Source: Setophaga petechia
Lineage: Eukaryota; Chordata; Aves; Passeriformes; Parulidae
DNA: 64,000 bases
NCBI GenBank assembly: GCA_024362935.1
Contig: JANCRA010000001.1
Location: forward strand, 53,823,930 to 53,887,929
Direction: 5' to 3'
In this document: positions 55,101-63,050 of the stretch, piece by piece
How positions within the stretch are numbered: the stretch's first letter is position 1
How the letters are laid out: each line of letters opens with the position of its first letter
Made by a program: the position numbers and the translations under genes
The notes under the pieces: model-generated
The model's input: the letters and a program-made list of their open reading frames with translations, nothing else
What the model was told of the DNA's origin: nothing
The model's database searches: none

Positions 55101-58100
55101 GGCACCAGTATCTCTGTCTATTGTATCTGCCAGGCACCCCCAACGAAGGCAGGAATGATGAATATGACTTCATGTTCTCAGAAGGCTAATTTATTACTTT
55201 ATAATACTATATTATATTAAAGAATACTATACTAAACTATACTAAAGAATACAGAGAAGATACTTACTGAATGCTAGAAAGATAAGAATGAAAACTTGTG
55301 ACTCTTTCCAGAGTCCTGACCCAGCTTGGCCCCAACTGGCCAAGGAGTCAAAACAACTCACACCAGAATCCAATGAAACAATCACTTGTGGGTAAACAAT
55401 CTCCAAACACATTCCAGAGAGCACAACACAGGAGAAACAAATGAGATAAGAATTGGTTTCCTTTTCTCTGAGGCCTCTCAGCTTCCCAGGAGAGAAATCC
55501 TGGGCAAAGGGATTTTTTCAGGGAATGTAAATGCCACATGTGTCACGTAAGAAGGGGTGCCCTGACCCATCCCTGCAGCTCTGTGCAAGCACCCAGCAGC
55601 TGCAGGAGAGAACTAGGGAGAGAACCAACTAGGGAGAGAACTCACCCTGTTGTTGTGGTCACTGACTTTGATGATGGGCTCATTCTTCCTGAGATCCCAG
55701 ACGGTGGCCCTGCCGCTGGGGCTGGCGGATGCCAGGATGTGCTGCACTTGCCTGTTCCATGCAATGCAGCTGATGTCCTCCAGAGGCTGCGGCACACACA
55801 CAACAGCCTGTCACAACCCCGCAGGCTCAAACCCTGCTCTTTTCAGCACTTGCTAAGTGGGAAATCTGCAAGGAGAGTGGCCCGTGTACTGGGTGTGCTC
55901 TGGCTTCCTTTCTACACGTGCTGTAGTGTACCACACCTGAAAACACTGATGTTTAGAATTTCTCTGTGAAGTTATTTTCTGCTTTACAGTACTACACATT
56001 AGTTATTAATACAAGACTAAGCAAAACTGTCTTCAAGAACAGAAAATTACTCCATGAAAGTATATCCAGACATATTAACTGCTCTTTTATCTTGGACTAT
56101 TAGGTTTTTATTTAGCAAAAAAAAAAAAAGTTTGCTTGGACAAATTCCATGGGTTTTTTGTCATTCCCTCCCAATTCTTATTTTTAGACCAAAAATTAAA
56201 GCAGTATTAACCCAGCTCTTGTTGCCCTATTATTTCTAGTTGTCATTATGGATATGGACTAAAGATATCCCAGCCTAAAAAAATCACTATTAGACATAAA
56301 AAGTCTATTACAGGGATCTCTAAGGTGAACATCCTCTCAAATGCCTACATGTTAATAAATTACTTGAACTAAACCAAGTAACCAAACCCCACAGAGTTTA
56401 AACTAAAAATCTTTACATTGAAGATTACTTCTCATCTCATTTGCACACTTTTTTGTCTCCAAATTATCATGCAGTAATAAACCCATTTTCCAGTAACCAC
56501 GAACTTCTGTGGAATTTTGTAAGAGCAACAGAAGTGTACTTGCATTGAAACAACTTCCTCCCATTCTTCCACTTCCTTCACAAGGCAAAAAGCACAAAAG
56601 ACTATTGTTTTCCCCACAGACCATCTTTAAGAGACACAGGCTAAACACTGGACCTTGAGCATAGCAACTAAATCACACCCTGAAACCCACCAAGGTAACT
56701 GCAAAACCTACTGCCTCATCATCTGACTTCCCAGTAGCTGCTTTTTATCTTTCTCCTACTTTTCTCTGTGTACCTTCACCATCTTTAGATTTGTGCATGC
56801 AGTGAAACAGGCAGAGGAAGACTAAAAGACAAGTAATGGTTATGGTATTTGAAAAGGAGTATAGCCTGAAAGACTCTGCTTGCTGCTTGATAAAAGGCAA
56901 CATTTCTCAAAGATTAAGGGGACACTACAGTCTTCCCTGGCCAAATACAATTTCTTCACAAAAAATTGCCACATAAGACACGGCTGGCTTGTGCAGCAAG
57001 CCAAAACTGAAGGTGTGTTGTGGATAAAGAAGACAGCACATGCAGGGTTGCTGCAGGGGAAGCTGAGCACACCATTCACTGCATGAACTGCACACCTGCA
57101 CTTACAGGCACAGCCAGGACACTGCTCCCCAGGGGTTACAAACCAGCAGCATCCAGTCACTCCTGTATGCAGCTACTACCCAAGACTGACTTCAAGAGGC
57201 TTCCCCTCCTCCATGCTCCTGAGACTGCTTTAAAACTGCAAATTTCAATCAGCTGTCACCTAACTGCCATGCATCTTTCCAGGAGTCTGCTCTGGAGAAT
57301 TTAATAAACACAAATCTGGTACCTGTGTCTTCACTCCTGGTGTCATTGGTGTAGCAAAGTTGTTCAAGTCCCAGATATAGATTTCAGACTCATTAGCACC
57401 AGAGGCCACCAGATTAGTCTGTGGGAAATATCAATATACATTAAGAGTATTTCAGCATCAGCTTTCTCAGTCTTAGCTGCTGGGAGGCATCAGATCTGCA
57501 GGACTCTGCAAATTTCCCTATCTGCTCAGGATATAGGAAAAGATACAGCGAAAAGAGTCACAGGGCAGAGGAGGAAGCAGTGCTGCAGTTATGGCCACCA
57601 CAGAGATTTGCTCTGCACAGTGTGGCATTCCTGCCCTGCCCACAGTGAGTGCAGCCATCCAAAGCACTCCTGTACCTGGGATGCAAAAGTCCAGGCAGAG
57701 TAACATGAGCCAAGGTCACCAAGCGCCCTTTGGTCACATTTTGTGGCTGATAACAGGCAAGTCCTGAGCTCACAACAGGCAGAAAGGGACGGGAAGCAAT
57801 TCAGAGAGGACACAATGAACACAGTGCAGCCTTGCTGGAGGCAAGTGTGCAGGGACAGAAGTGTTATTTGGGAAACAAATCCAACTGAATTCTCAGACAC
57901 CTAGTGGCAACAAGGAAAAACCAACACACTGTATTCTAGAAGGAAGAAATGCTCATTGGTGGTGTGGGAAGGATTGTTGGTTTTGAGAGCCCCTCTGCTC
58001 AAGAGGCCCCATGGCTCTGTCTCCTGGCTGTCTCCTCCTAGGAAGGGGGCCTTGAAGGTGGATCCTATCCAATCCCCAAAGGAGAGACCTGAAAACTGAT

Positions 58101-61100
58101 CTCACCAGAAACATGAATGAGAGCACGTTATTCCTTCCTGTGTGACTGGCACAATGCACAGAGGCTAAGGGAACAGACTGAGTAAAAACACCCTGAAGAG
58201 CACCTCTGCTTCACAAATAAGCAGAGCTAAACAGATCAACTAAATTGACAAGGTAAACTGATGAGGGGAAAGAACAAATGAAAGAACTTTCATTCACCAT
58301 CCTGAAATGCCAACAATGGGACAGGTTTTTCCTACTAAATACAGACACTCAAACACCAAATATAGTTCATGCTTTTCAGGAGAGGGGAAGCAGCAGAAAC
58401 ATTTGAGGTTATGAGTTAAGATAGGCCACTCCTCTGTTGATGGTATGTTAAGAGAAACAGCCCAAAAACCAACCTGGAACATGTTGACATCGAGCGCTCT
58501 CACTGGTCCCGTGTGCTTGTCCTTCTGGGCTATTATTACCTCAGCCTCTCCATCTATGATTTTGGCTGAGTCATATAAGATGACATTGCCATTTTCACCC
58601 CCAGCAATCAGGACTCCAGACACTCTGTCCCCTGAGGTCATGCTGTGAGGGCCCCAGATCAGCTTGTGGTACCTGCAAGACACAGAGGCCCGTAGTCTTA
58701 GAACCATCCACCACCAGCTCCCCGTGGGTTGATACATCCCATTTTTGCTCACCCCAGCTAAAGTCAGAGAAAAGCACTGCCTGCTTTTCTCCCTAAGGAT
58801 GAGTCTCAGCACAACCCTTTCCATCAGGAAAGCATGCCCCAATTCTGCTCATTAACAAGAGGCACAAGATGCACAACTAATAACCCACAAACTGACAACA
58901 TCTCCAATCTCCTGGCTGCAAAATCAGCCAAGTGCTCCCAACCACAACAGCAGGCATCAAAGGAAGGGCTGTCAGCCCATCCAGCCACAGCCTGAGAAAA
59001 GCCTCTGCTATCTGCAAGCAGCTTCATACAGGAGAGGAAACAGGTGAAACTAGAAAACTTCCATATGCTTTTCCATATCTGTGCTTTTGGATGTGCAATG
59101 CCAGGGACTCAGCAAGTTTAGCCAAAATCACAGACACATCTCTTGGATGTGTCTTGGATGTGTTAGCCTATTTTCAGGCTAACTCAAGAGGAATCAAACA
59201 TACTTCCAGGAATTAAGAACACTATTGCGTCCATCTGTAAATACCCGAATTCCCTTCAACTCAATTAACTTCCTGCCTAAGCAAAACAGCATTCCTGCTG
59301 TTTAGCCAGATTGACAATGTTCTGCATAAAATGACACAGCCACTTATCAGCTCAAATGCAAGCAGAAAGCAAACCCACATTGACTGGAAGGTGGCAAGGA
59401 GATACCTCAGCATTCACTGTAATATTGCTCATCTATTTGTTACCTCCAGGCACTCTTCAAGCAACTTCTTTAAATCACAGCAACTTTAGCATGGTAAGAT
59501 AGAGACTGCAGAAAGCTACCCAAAGAGCATATGCTGGGTGAGAAATACCATAACAGCCAAATCCTCAGGCTCCCAGTGCTGAGATTACAGCAGAGCTTCA
59601 CCAAAGAATGATGCTACAAATGGAAACTGGTCTGTGATATCAGACAGACCCATTCCTGGCTATGAATTTTATGCTTCTGTGCCTAACTACGCAAGTTTAC
59701 AAGGAATGATGTAGCTGACAGGGCTGTCCAGGCATCATCAGCAAGACTGAACAGGACTTAAACCCAAATGAAGGCAGGAAACAATGAGGAAAAAACCCAT
59801 AAATTAACAGTGCAATTACTTCTCTTTTGCCCTTTACTCTTTCCAAGATAAAGCATGGTTGTATAAAAGCAGCGCAAAACTTTGCTTGGAGGGCAATTAA
59901 GGATTTATCTTTTGTGGGTCTAATCACCTGGACATGATTTGCTGAAAACCAAAATACAGCCTGACATATACACTGCTATCTAATCTTTAATTAGAAACAA
60001 ACAAGCAACCCTCAACCTCATTTTTAATGCATTTTCTGGGGCAAAGTCAAATTCTTGTGTTGCTGGTCAAGGGAGGTACTTTCCAAGGAGAACTGCACCC
60101 TGGCTCTAAGGAGTGCTTCTAGAGATTCAGAAAGCAAATGGCAAGTCTTGAAGAATCTCAGTCACAGTTAAAACAAGGTAGAACAACGAAACACAAAGAT
60201 CCAACAGTGCCTTCTGCTGTGAGCAGGTCAGTAGAACATGCTGACATCAGCTCTGCTCACAGAGCAGGGCATTTAAAAAGGGACTGTGGCAGTTTCAGCT
60301 CTGCCAGAGAGCTGTTATGAGTGTTGCTGAGAGGGAAACTGGATGCTCTGATACGAACAATATTTGTCTGGATAAGCATACAGTAAGGCACTGACAGCTA
60401 AGTGGAGCTGTGCAGCCAGGAATTTGGCTTCCCAGCTGTAGGAACACACACAACATAGCCCAAGTTAGTCATGTTACAGGAGTCCCCCTGAAATGCCTAA
60501 ATAAAAACAGGATGGTGCAATATGAAAAGCTGCCACCATATTTTCACAATTTCACATTTTCTTCTGTTTTCTTGTGAATCCCAGAGGCTTCCCGAGACAA
60601 AAGGTCCACATATAGTTCAAAAAATTGTTTATATCAATTCTGTTTATGTCAAAAATTCTGTTTATGTCATGAGTTGCTTTCTTAAGAGTGCAAGCTTGCT
60701 ACCCCACAGCATCAATTGCACACACTTGCCTTCATCTTTCAGTGCTGAACTTCTGCTTCTTTCCTGAACAAGTGCAGCCAAATCACATGAAGTGACACTT
60801 CTATGCATATCACACATAACAGTTCCACACACTGTACTTTTCTCTTACAACACTGCCTACCTGTGTGAGGAGGAGAATGTGGCACAGCTCTTCATATCCA
60901 GGGAAGGGTCTGCTAAGTCCAACTCAAATATTTCTAGAGAAGCACTTGTACTGAAGGTTGCATCCAGCTGCTGAGCTGAGGTACCTGTGAGGAAGCAGGC
61001 CTGGCAGTGAGAAGGCCACGACACACAGAGCAGTAACTGCAAATGCAGTACAAGAAGGGGAACAAAAACATCATCCTTTCAAAAAGGATCCTGAAATAGG

Positions 61101-61602
61101 GTCAGGCTTCTGTTTCTGTTCCTTAGACGTTGTTCTGCACAACTCTCCTCCCCATGGCTCTTTGTTTGGGTGTTTCTTAATGACCATGAGCAGGAAAAGC
61201 TTTGGGCAAGTATCTCTCCCTGATGATGCACAGAACACAATTAAAGTTACAAAGGAGCCGAAAGTGACTAGTGCTTAGGATTGGTGTCACCTTTCCCTGG
61301 CAGAAAGAAGAGGATGCTCTCCGTCACTTGCAGAATGCAAAGCATGCTTTTATCAGCACAATGCAAGAACTCCACTCAAAACCCCACAACATACACCCCA
61401 CTCCATCCCCCAGAACACACAGTAACTCCTACAGCTTTCAATAATGGTGTATCCCTTCATTTATGGAGTTCAGCCACCGCACACAGCCCCAGATCTGCTA
61501 GTATGTGCTTTGCAGAAACTCACCTGTGGCCAGGTAAATGGGATGCTGCTGGGCAGGGCTCCATGCCTGCATGGCAGTACGGTCTACTTCTTTCAGCTTC
61601 AT
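21943..61602 (-). CDS. SEC31A: SEC31A, COPII outer-coat protein (complete gene, 27 coding exons)
   Basis: SEC31A pairs with SEC13 to form the outer cage of COPII vesicles at ER exit sites. It also stimulates SEC23's GAP action on SAR1. Joining 27 coding exons (listed separately) gives 3,795 nt, 1,264 residues plus stop; all introns are GT-AG and every phase agrees. Domains: N-terminal WD40 propeller (about 1-345; WD dipeptides at 150-151, 196-197, 244-245); linker with a four-Gln run (420-423); alpha-helical ACE1-type solenoid (about 570-800); Pro-rich region (about 800-1140) with an ALG-2-type motif PPPPGF (873-878) and the SAR1/SEC23-contacting NGWND (1034-1038); conserved C-terminal helical domain (about 1142-1264) ending in ANKLGV. 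Human SEC31A is 1,220 residues. No frameshift or premature stop was seen. Some exons (14, 15, 21) may be alternatively spliced. Confidence 0.97.
22160..22482. repeat. 17-bp minisatellite, 19 tandem copies, in the last SEC31A intron
   Basis: The unit AAAGGGACSAGGAGAGG repeats exactly 19 times over 323 bp. The first five units carry GACGAGG and the next fourteen carry GACCAGG; otherwise they are identical. On the SEC31A strand the unit is pyrimidine-rich and contains no AG dinucleotide. The 17-bp period keeps all three plus-strand and minus-strand frames open, which makes large false ORFs. Confidence 0.97.
23296..23367 (-). CDS. SEC31A: SEC31A exon 27 (residues 1182-1205)
   Basis: It encodes [19 protein letters not shown], then LREQT. 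Acceptor CTTGCAG, donor GTAAGT, phase 0. Confidence 0.97.
23902..23941. repeat. 20-bp tandem duplication (intron)
   Basis: Two identical copies of a 20-bp unit (AACAGAAAAACTAATAGCCT) lie in SEC31A intron sequence between exons 26 and 27. Confidence 0.95.
25045..25092. repeat. Degenerate CA/TA microsatellite (intron)
   Basis: An AT/CA-alternating stretch, with ends that are partly self-complementary, lies between SEC31A exons 26 and 27. Confidence 0.7.
25477..25596 (-). CDS. SEC31A: SEC31A exon 26 (residues 1142-1181)
   Basis: It encodes the start of the C-terminal helical domain: [20 protein letters not shown] and [13 protein letters not shown]. Acceptor TGCTCAG, donor GTAGGT. It lacks Met and was found by splice sites and homology. 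Confidence 0.96.
25954..26226 (-). CDS. SEC31A: SEC31A exon 25 (residues 1051-1141)
   Basis: It encodes [19 protein letters not shown], a Pro/Gln-rich stretch, and [13 protein letters not shown]. Acceptor CCCCAG, donor GTAAGG. Confidence 0.96.
28119..28177 (-). CDS. SEC31A: SEC31A exon 24 (residues 1031-1050)
   Basis: A 59-nt exon encoding [19 protein letters not shown]. The Trp-Asn pair is the part of the SEC31 active fragment known to reach the SAR1 active site next to SEC23. Acceptor TCCCAG, donor GTACTC. Confidence 0.95.
28178..32757 (-). other. SEC31A: Largest SEC31A intron (4.58 kb), no gene seen
   Basis: No exon or recognised repeat was found. The part at about 29,400-29,660 is AT-rich with several TAATTA/CAATTA-type homeodomain-like words and looks like unique sequence. 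The rest is unremarkable. Confidence 0.6.
29862..29871. repeat. Poly-C run (10 nt)
   Basis: Ten consecutive C residues lie in the 4.6-kb SEC31A intron between exons 23 and 24. A site of likely length polymorphism or sequencing error. Confidence 0.9.
32758..33111 (-). CDS. SEC31A: SEC31A exon 23 (residues 913-1031)
   Basis: A 354-nt Pro/Ser/Ala-rich exon: [28 protein letters not shown] and ASQRTG, then the donor. The donor GTCTGC is the weakest in the gene, but phase and homology to the human PASQRTGPQNGW junction support it. Acceptor TTTGTAG. Confidence 0.92.
34099..34228 (-). CDS. SEC31A: SEC31A exon 22 (residues 870-913)
   Basis: It encodes [13 protein letters not shown], including the PPPPGF motif that in human SEC31A binds the calcium sensor ALG-2 (PDCD6). 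Acceptor TTGACAG, donor GTGAGT, phase 1 exit. Confidence 0.95.
34838..34930 (-). CDS. SEC31A: SEC31A exon 21 (residues 839-869), probably cassette
   Basis: It encodes [20 protein letters not shown] and [11 protein letters not shown], matching a segment present in some human SEC31A isoforms. It is 93 nt, phase 0 at both ends, so it can be skipped without frame change. Acceptor GATTCAG, donor GTATAA. It contains no Met. Confidence 0.92.
35242..35254. repeat. Poly-C run (13 nt)
   Basis: Thirteen consecutive C residues lie in the intron between SEC31A exons 20 and 21. Confidence 0.9.
37479..37652 (-). CDS. SEC31A: SEC31A exon 20 (residues 781-838)
   Basis: It encodes [16 protein letters not shown] and then the start of the Pro/Gln-rich region. 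Acceptor CTTGCAG, donor GTAAAT. Confidence 0.96.
38065..38777 (+). mobile_element. LTR copy with internal A/T-rich expansion, copy B2
   Basis: It begins TGTCACTGTCATATTTTCC and shares blocks with the other copies: CTGGGAAGCTGAGAAGCCTC, ATCTTATCTCATTTGCTTCT, GGAGTCACAAGTTTTTC, TTTAGTATAGTTTAG, AACAATAAAG and CATGGAGTTAGATTCA. Imperfect 6-bp flanks GAAC(CA/TG) at 38059-38064 and 38778-38783 are consistent with an old target duplication. It is about 700 bp because the polyadenylation-region AT stretch has grown to some 260 bp of A-rich repeats. It lies antisense to SEC31A between exons 19 and 20. Confidence 0.72.
38392..38650. repeat. A-rich (AAAAT)n-type low-complexity expansion
   Basis: About 260 bp of imperfect AAAAT/AAATAA/AAAATAAA repeats interrupt the 3' part of the LTR at 38065-38777. 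Flanking LTR blocks on both sides show that it grew inside the element. Confidence 0.9.
38836..39009 (-). CDS. SEC31A: SEC31A exon 19 (residues 723-780)
   Basis: It encodes [39 protein letters not shown] and FLPANTNQ. Acceptor TTTCAG, donor GTATGG. Confidence 0.97.
40647..40792 (-). CDS. SEC31A: SEC31A exon 18 (residues 674-722)
   Basis: It encodes [33 protein letters not shown] and PLSLQ. Acceptor ATCTAG, donor GTTGGT, phase 0 exit. Confidence 0.97.
40940..41066 (-). CDS. SEC31A: SEC31A exon 17 (residues 632-674)
   Basis: It encodes [20 protein letters not shown] and [18 protein letters not shown]. Acceptor TCTAG, donor GTAAGG, phase 1 exit. No open frame with a start codon covers it, so it was found by splice sites and homology. 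Confidence 0.96.
42334..42379. repeat. 23-bp tandem duplication (intron)
   Basis: Two 23-bp copies with one mismatch (ATAAAG(T/A)ATACTCTTGTGT...) lie between SEC31A exons 16 and 17. Confidence 0.9.
42561..42739 (-). CDS. SEC31A: SEC31A exon 16 (residues 572-631)
   Basis: It encodes the start of the ACE1-type solenoid: [37 protein letters not shown]. Acceptor TTGCAG, donor GTATGT. Confidence 0.97.
43291..43366 (-). CDS. SEC31A: SEC31A exon 15 (residues 547-572)
   Basis: It encodes [15 protein letters not shown], then TFNISVSG, the latter identical to human. Acceptor TCTTAG, donor GTACAA, leaving in phase 1. Confidence 0.93.
45537..45614 (-). CDS. SEC31A: SEC31A exon 14 (residues 521-546)
   Basis: It encodes [16 protein letters not shown]...FLGE, an acidic linker. 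The acceptor is the CTGAAG at 45615-45620, chosen because it keeps phase 0 with exon 13. An in-exon CAG 10 nt downstream would break the frame. Its 3' splice site is tandemly duplicated (45595-45965). Confidence 0.88.
45595..45965. repeat. 184-bp tandem duplication copying the exon-14 3' splice site
   Basis: Positions 45595-45781 match 45779-45965 at an offset of 184 with only about two mismatches. The unit contains the first bases of exon 14, its CTGAAG acceptor, pyrimidine tract and upstream intron. Only the copy next to the exon gives an open frame. Confidence 0.95.
46516..46566 (-). CDS. SEC31A: SEC31A exon 13 (residues 504-520)
   Basis: A 51-nt exon encoding [17 protein letters not shown]. 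It aligns with the human segment beginning IALALNK. Acceptor TTCTAG, donor GTAAGC. Confidence 0.9.
48631..48705 (-). CDS. SEC31A: SEC31A exon 12 (residues 479-503)
   Basis: It encodes [20 protein letters not shown], conserved with human. Acceptor AAAG, donor GTAAAT, phase 0. Confidence 0.96.
49258..49494 (-). CDS. SEC31A: SEC31A exon 11 (residues 400-478)
   Basis: It encodes [11 protein letters not shown], a four-Gln run, [10 protein letters not shown] and NVWAFLK. Acceptor TTCCAG, donor GTAACA. Its acceptor and first codons are tandemly duplicated in the upstream intron (see the repeat at 49460-49673). Confidence 0.97.
49460..49673. repeat. About 107-bp tandem duplication copying the exon-11 acceptor and first codons
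   Basis: The sequence from about 49460 to 49566 recurs at about 49567-49673 with scattered substitutions and a small indel. The copy repeats the CAG acceptor (at 49602-49604) and codons for [12 protein letters not shown]. Reading from the extra acceptor into exon 11 shifts frame and stops after LEASW. Confidence 0.93.
50981..51315 (-). mobile_element. Diverged LTR copy abutting the exon-10 donor, copy B3
   Basis: On the minus strand it shows family blocks GGGAACCTGAGAG, CAATTCTTATTTCATTTGCT, TCCTGTGTTGTGC, a TTTAATAAAG signal, TTAGCCTTCTGA and a GGAGTC..CATCATT end. About 40-50 bp of the usual 5' end are missing, and homology begins roughly 8 nt after the exon-10 GT. Ends and any target duplication are uncertain (AAGGAC versus TAGGAG flanks). 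Confidence 0.65.
51324..51476 (-). CDS. SEC31A: SEC31A exon 10 (residues 349-399)
   Basis: It encodes [20 protein letters not shown] and [11 protein letters not shown]. The acceptor is AAG (ATCAAAG). The donor GTAAGG is followed within about 8 nt by LTR-like sequence (50981-51315). A 24-bp tandem duplication (51520-51567) lies shortly upstream of its acceptor. Confidence 0.96.
51520..51567. repeat. 24-bp tandem duplication upstream of the exon-10 acceptor
   Basis: Two identical 24-bp copies (unit starts ATAAACGAAACATCTATTTG) lie in the short 197-bp intron between exons 9 and 10, about 45-90 nt upstream of the acceptor. Confidence 0.95.
51674..51835 (-). CDS. SEC31A: SEC31A exon 9 (residues 295-348)
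   Basis: It encodes the last propeller blade ([33 protein letters not shown]). Acceptor CCCCAG, donor GTGTTG, phase 0. Confidence 0.97.
53017..53116 (-). CDS. SEC31A: SEC31A exon 8 (residues 261-294)
   Basis: It encodes [19 protein letters not shown], then CSNPNTGE. Acceptor CATGCAG, donor GTATTG. Arg261 is completed across the junction. Confidence 0.97.
54062..54204 (-). CDS. SEC31A: SEC31A exon 7 (residues 214-261)
   Basis: It encodes [20 protein letters not shown] through [12 protein letters not shown]. Acceptor CCCTCAG, donor GTATGA, leaving in phase 2. Confidence 0.97.
55119..55538 (-). mobile_element. Solo LTR, ERVK-like family, copy B4
   Basis: On the minus strand it begins TGTGGCATTTACATTCCCTG and runs about 420 bp through CTCTCCTGGGAAGCTGAGAG, ATTCTTATCTCATTTGTTTC, a GAGTCACAAGTTTTCAT block, TAGTATAGTTTAGTATAG, TTAGCCTTCTGAGAACATG and a GGGGGTGCC end. 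Likely 6-bp target duplications are TCTGTC (55113-55118) and TGTGTC (55539-55544), one mismatch. It is in the same orientation as SEC31A, between exons 6 and 7. Confidence 0.8.
55646..55786 (-). CDS. SEC31A: SEC31A exon 6 (residues 167-213)
   Basis: It encodes the WD40 blade [20 protein letters not shown] through VWDLRKNEP. Acceptor TGCCGCAG, donor GTGAGT, phase 0. Confidence 0.97.
57323..57418 (-). CDS. SEC31A: SEC31A exon 5 (residues 135-166)
   Basis: It encodes [20 protein letters not shown], with the first WD dipeptide at 150-151. Acceptor TTCCCACAG, donor GTACCA, phase 0 at both ends. Confidence 0.97.
58474..58672 (-). CDS. SEC31A: SEC31A exon 4 (residues 68-134)
   Basis: It encodes WD40 sequence YHKLIWGP...[10 protein letters not shown]...[11 protein letters not shown]. 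Acceptor TCTTGCAG, donor GTTGGT, leaving in phase 0. Confidence 0.97.
60619..60670. repeat. 18-bp tandem repeat, 2-3 copies (intron)
   Basis: AATTCTGTTTATGTCAAA-like units recur with an 18-bp period; the first copy is diverged. It lies between SEC31A exons 3 and 4. Confidence 0.8.
60861..60984 (-). CDS. SEC31A: SEC31A exon 3 (residues 27-68)
   Basis: It encodes the first propeller blade ([11 protein letters not shown]...SCATFSSSH). Acceptor CTCACAG, donor GTAGGC. It enters in phase 1 and leaves in phase 2, matching its neighbours. Confidence 0.97.
61524..61602 (-). CDS. SEC31A: SEC31A exon 2, coding part (residues 1-26)
   Basis: It starts [18 protein letters not shown], nearly identical to the human N-terminus. 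The ATG at 61602-61600 has A at -3. The acceptor TTTCCAG precedes 61606, and the donor GTGAGT follows 61524 (phase 1). Confidence 0.97.
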
Positions 61603-62143
61603 TTTGCTGGAAAGTAAGACCAAGAGAGGTGATGCTTACATGGTGCATGATGAGGCTGCACTGCCACGGCTTCAAGAGCCGCATTAGGGCTCGGCAGAGG
61701 GACCATATTCGTAAAGACATCCCTCAGACAGACACCGAGGCCACCCTCTCCAGAGGACACCCGGGGGGAGGAACAACTCTCCATTAGCAGAATAACACTG
61801 ACACGTAGAGGAAACTGACGGGTGCGGAACATAACACAGGAAAACGTGGGCAAAGCTTCAGCAGCTGTGCAAACCCCTCTTCCCACAGCACCGAGGCATC
61901 GGGCACCCTACAGCAGTTCTCTGCCCCACCCCACGAAACAGACCCAGCCCCGGGAGGACCCTGCCCGGACCGTGCCGCCCAACACCCTCAGCGGCTCCTT
62001 TTGGGTCCCGTTCAGCCCCCGAGGGCTCCCCTGCCCCGGGTGCGCCCCGCCCGGCCGGCGGGACCGCCACCCTCGCCCCGTTTCCGACGGGAGCCGGAGG
62101 AGAACAGCTGCAAACCAGAGGATTTCGCCGTGCCTGCCCTCAC

Positions 62144-62240
62144 CTCGGCGTCCCCGGCGCTCACCGTCCCCGGACTGCTCCAACGTGGCAGCCCCGGCAC
62201 CGCCTCCCGGCCGCCACCGCCTTCCGGGCGCGCCCCGCGG
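62144..62240 (-). other. SEC31A: SEC31A non-coding exon 1 (5' UTR, approximate)
   Basis: The first coding exon begins only 4 nt upstream of the ATG after an AG acceptor, so a 5' non-coding exon must lie further upstream. The CpG-rich sequence offers two good minus-strand donors: GAG|GTGAGG (exon end 62144) and ACG|GTGAGC (exon end 62165). The transcription start is not determined; 62,240 is a placeholder just upstream of these donors. Confidence 0.5.
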
Positions 62241-62792
62241 CTTCCGGGCGGCGGCGGCGGGGCCGCGCCTTCCCGGCACGGGGCGGGAGCGGCGGGCAGC
62301 CACGGGCACCGGGGGTGGTGGCGGGAGGGTGTGTGTGGGGATGTGCAGCCGCCTCCTTCCACGCGTGTCCTCCGTGTCCCTCGGGGGCGGGAGCAGCCAT
62401 CGGCCCTGGGGAAGAGGCAGACGGGTTAGAGGCGGTGGGAGCCGGGACGCAGCGCCGGCAGCGCGGGGGCCGCAGGGCCGCCTGTCCTCAGCTCAAGGGC
62501 AGTAATCATGGCGTGCTCATGATGTGAACAGCAGTGAGGCTCATCACGGGACAGGGCCCGCCGCAGGGCGGTGGAAAGGCCCAAGGGAGCTCGGCCGGTT
62601 TCCACAGCCGGGGACGGCAGCCCCGGACCCACCTCCTCACGGCAGCCGGGGCACAGCTCCGCTGCCGCCTCCCGCCGGGCTCCGCGGCCGCTCGGCGGGC
62701 AGACGCCGTGCGCGGGGCGGGCGCTGCCCGGGCCGCATGGCGCGGCTCAGCGGGGGCACGGCGGGAGAGACTGCGAGTGTTGCCGGCCCCGC

Positions 62793-62800
62793 TATAAATA
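62793..62800 (+). promoter_or_regulatory. THAP9: TATA box candidate (TATAAATA), THAP9 side
   Basis: TATAAATA sits in a GC-rich context 250 bp upstream of the THAP9 ATG on the plus strand. If functional it would place a start site near 62,825. Confidence 0.5.
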
Positions 62801-62821
62801 GGGGCGGGAGGCGCGGCTCCC

Positions 62822-62999
62822 ATTGGCGCTGAGGATGGCCCCTCGCCACTGGCTGCACCGCCGCCGCCGCCGCTCCCGGTTGGCTCGGGCCGCCCCCGCT
62901 CCCGCCGCCGCCACCGCGCCCAATGGGGCCGCGGTCCGACGGGCTCGCCGGCCAATGGCGAGGCGGCGGCCGGGCGCGCGGGCGGCGGCGGAGGCCAAT
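62822..62999. promoter_or_regulatory. Cluster of four CCAAT (NF-Y) boxes
   Basis: ATTGG lies at 62822-62826 (CCAAT on the minus strand), and CCAAT lies at 62920-62924, 62952-62956 and 62995-62999 on the plus strand. Spacings of 32 and 43 bp between the last three are typical of NF-Y arrays in divergent and cell-cycle promoters. Confidence 0.7.
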
Positions 63000-63050
63000 G
63001 GGCGGGAGGACGGTGGCGCGCGCGCGGCGGCGGGCGCGGCGGCGGCGGCC

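Larger units (their letters stand above)
22123..61523 (-). other. SEC31A: SEC31A introns: overview
   Basis: The 26 introns between coding exons range from 147 bp (40793-40939) to 4.58 kb. Those over 2 kb lie at 23368-25476, 28178-32757, 34931-37478, 43367-45536, 46567-48630 and 58673-60860. Apart from the LTRs, tandem duplications, minisatellite and poly-C runs listed separately, I saw no RNA gene, nested gene or recognisable repeat in them. Confidence 0.7.
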
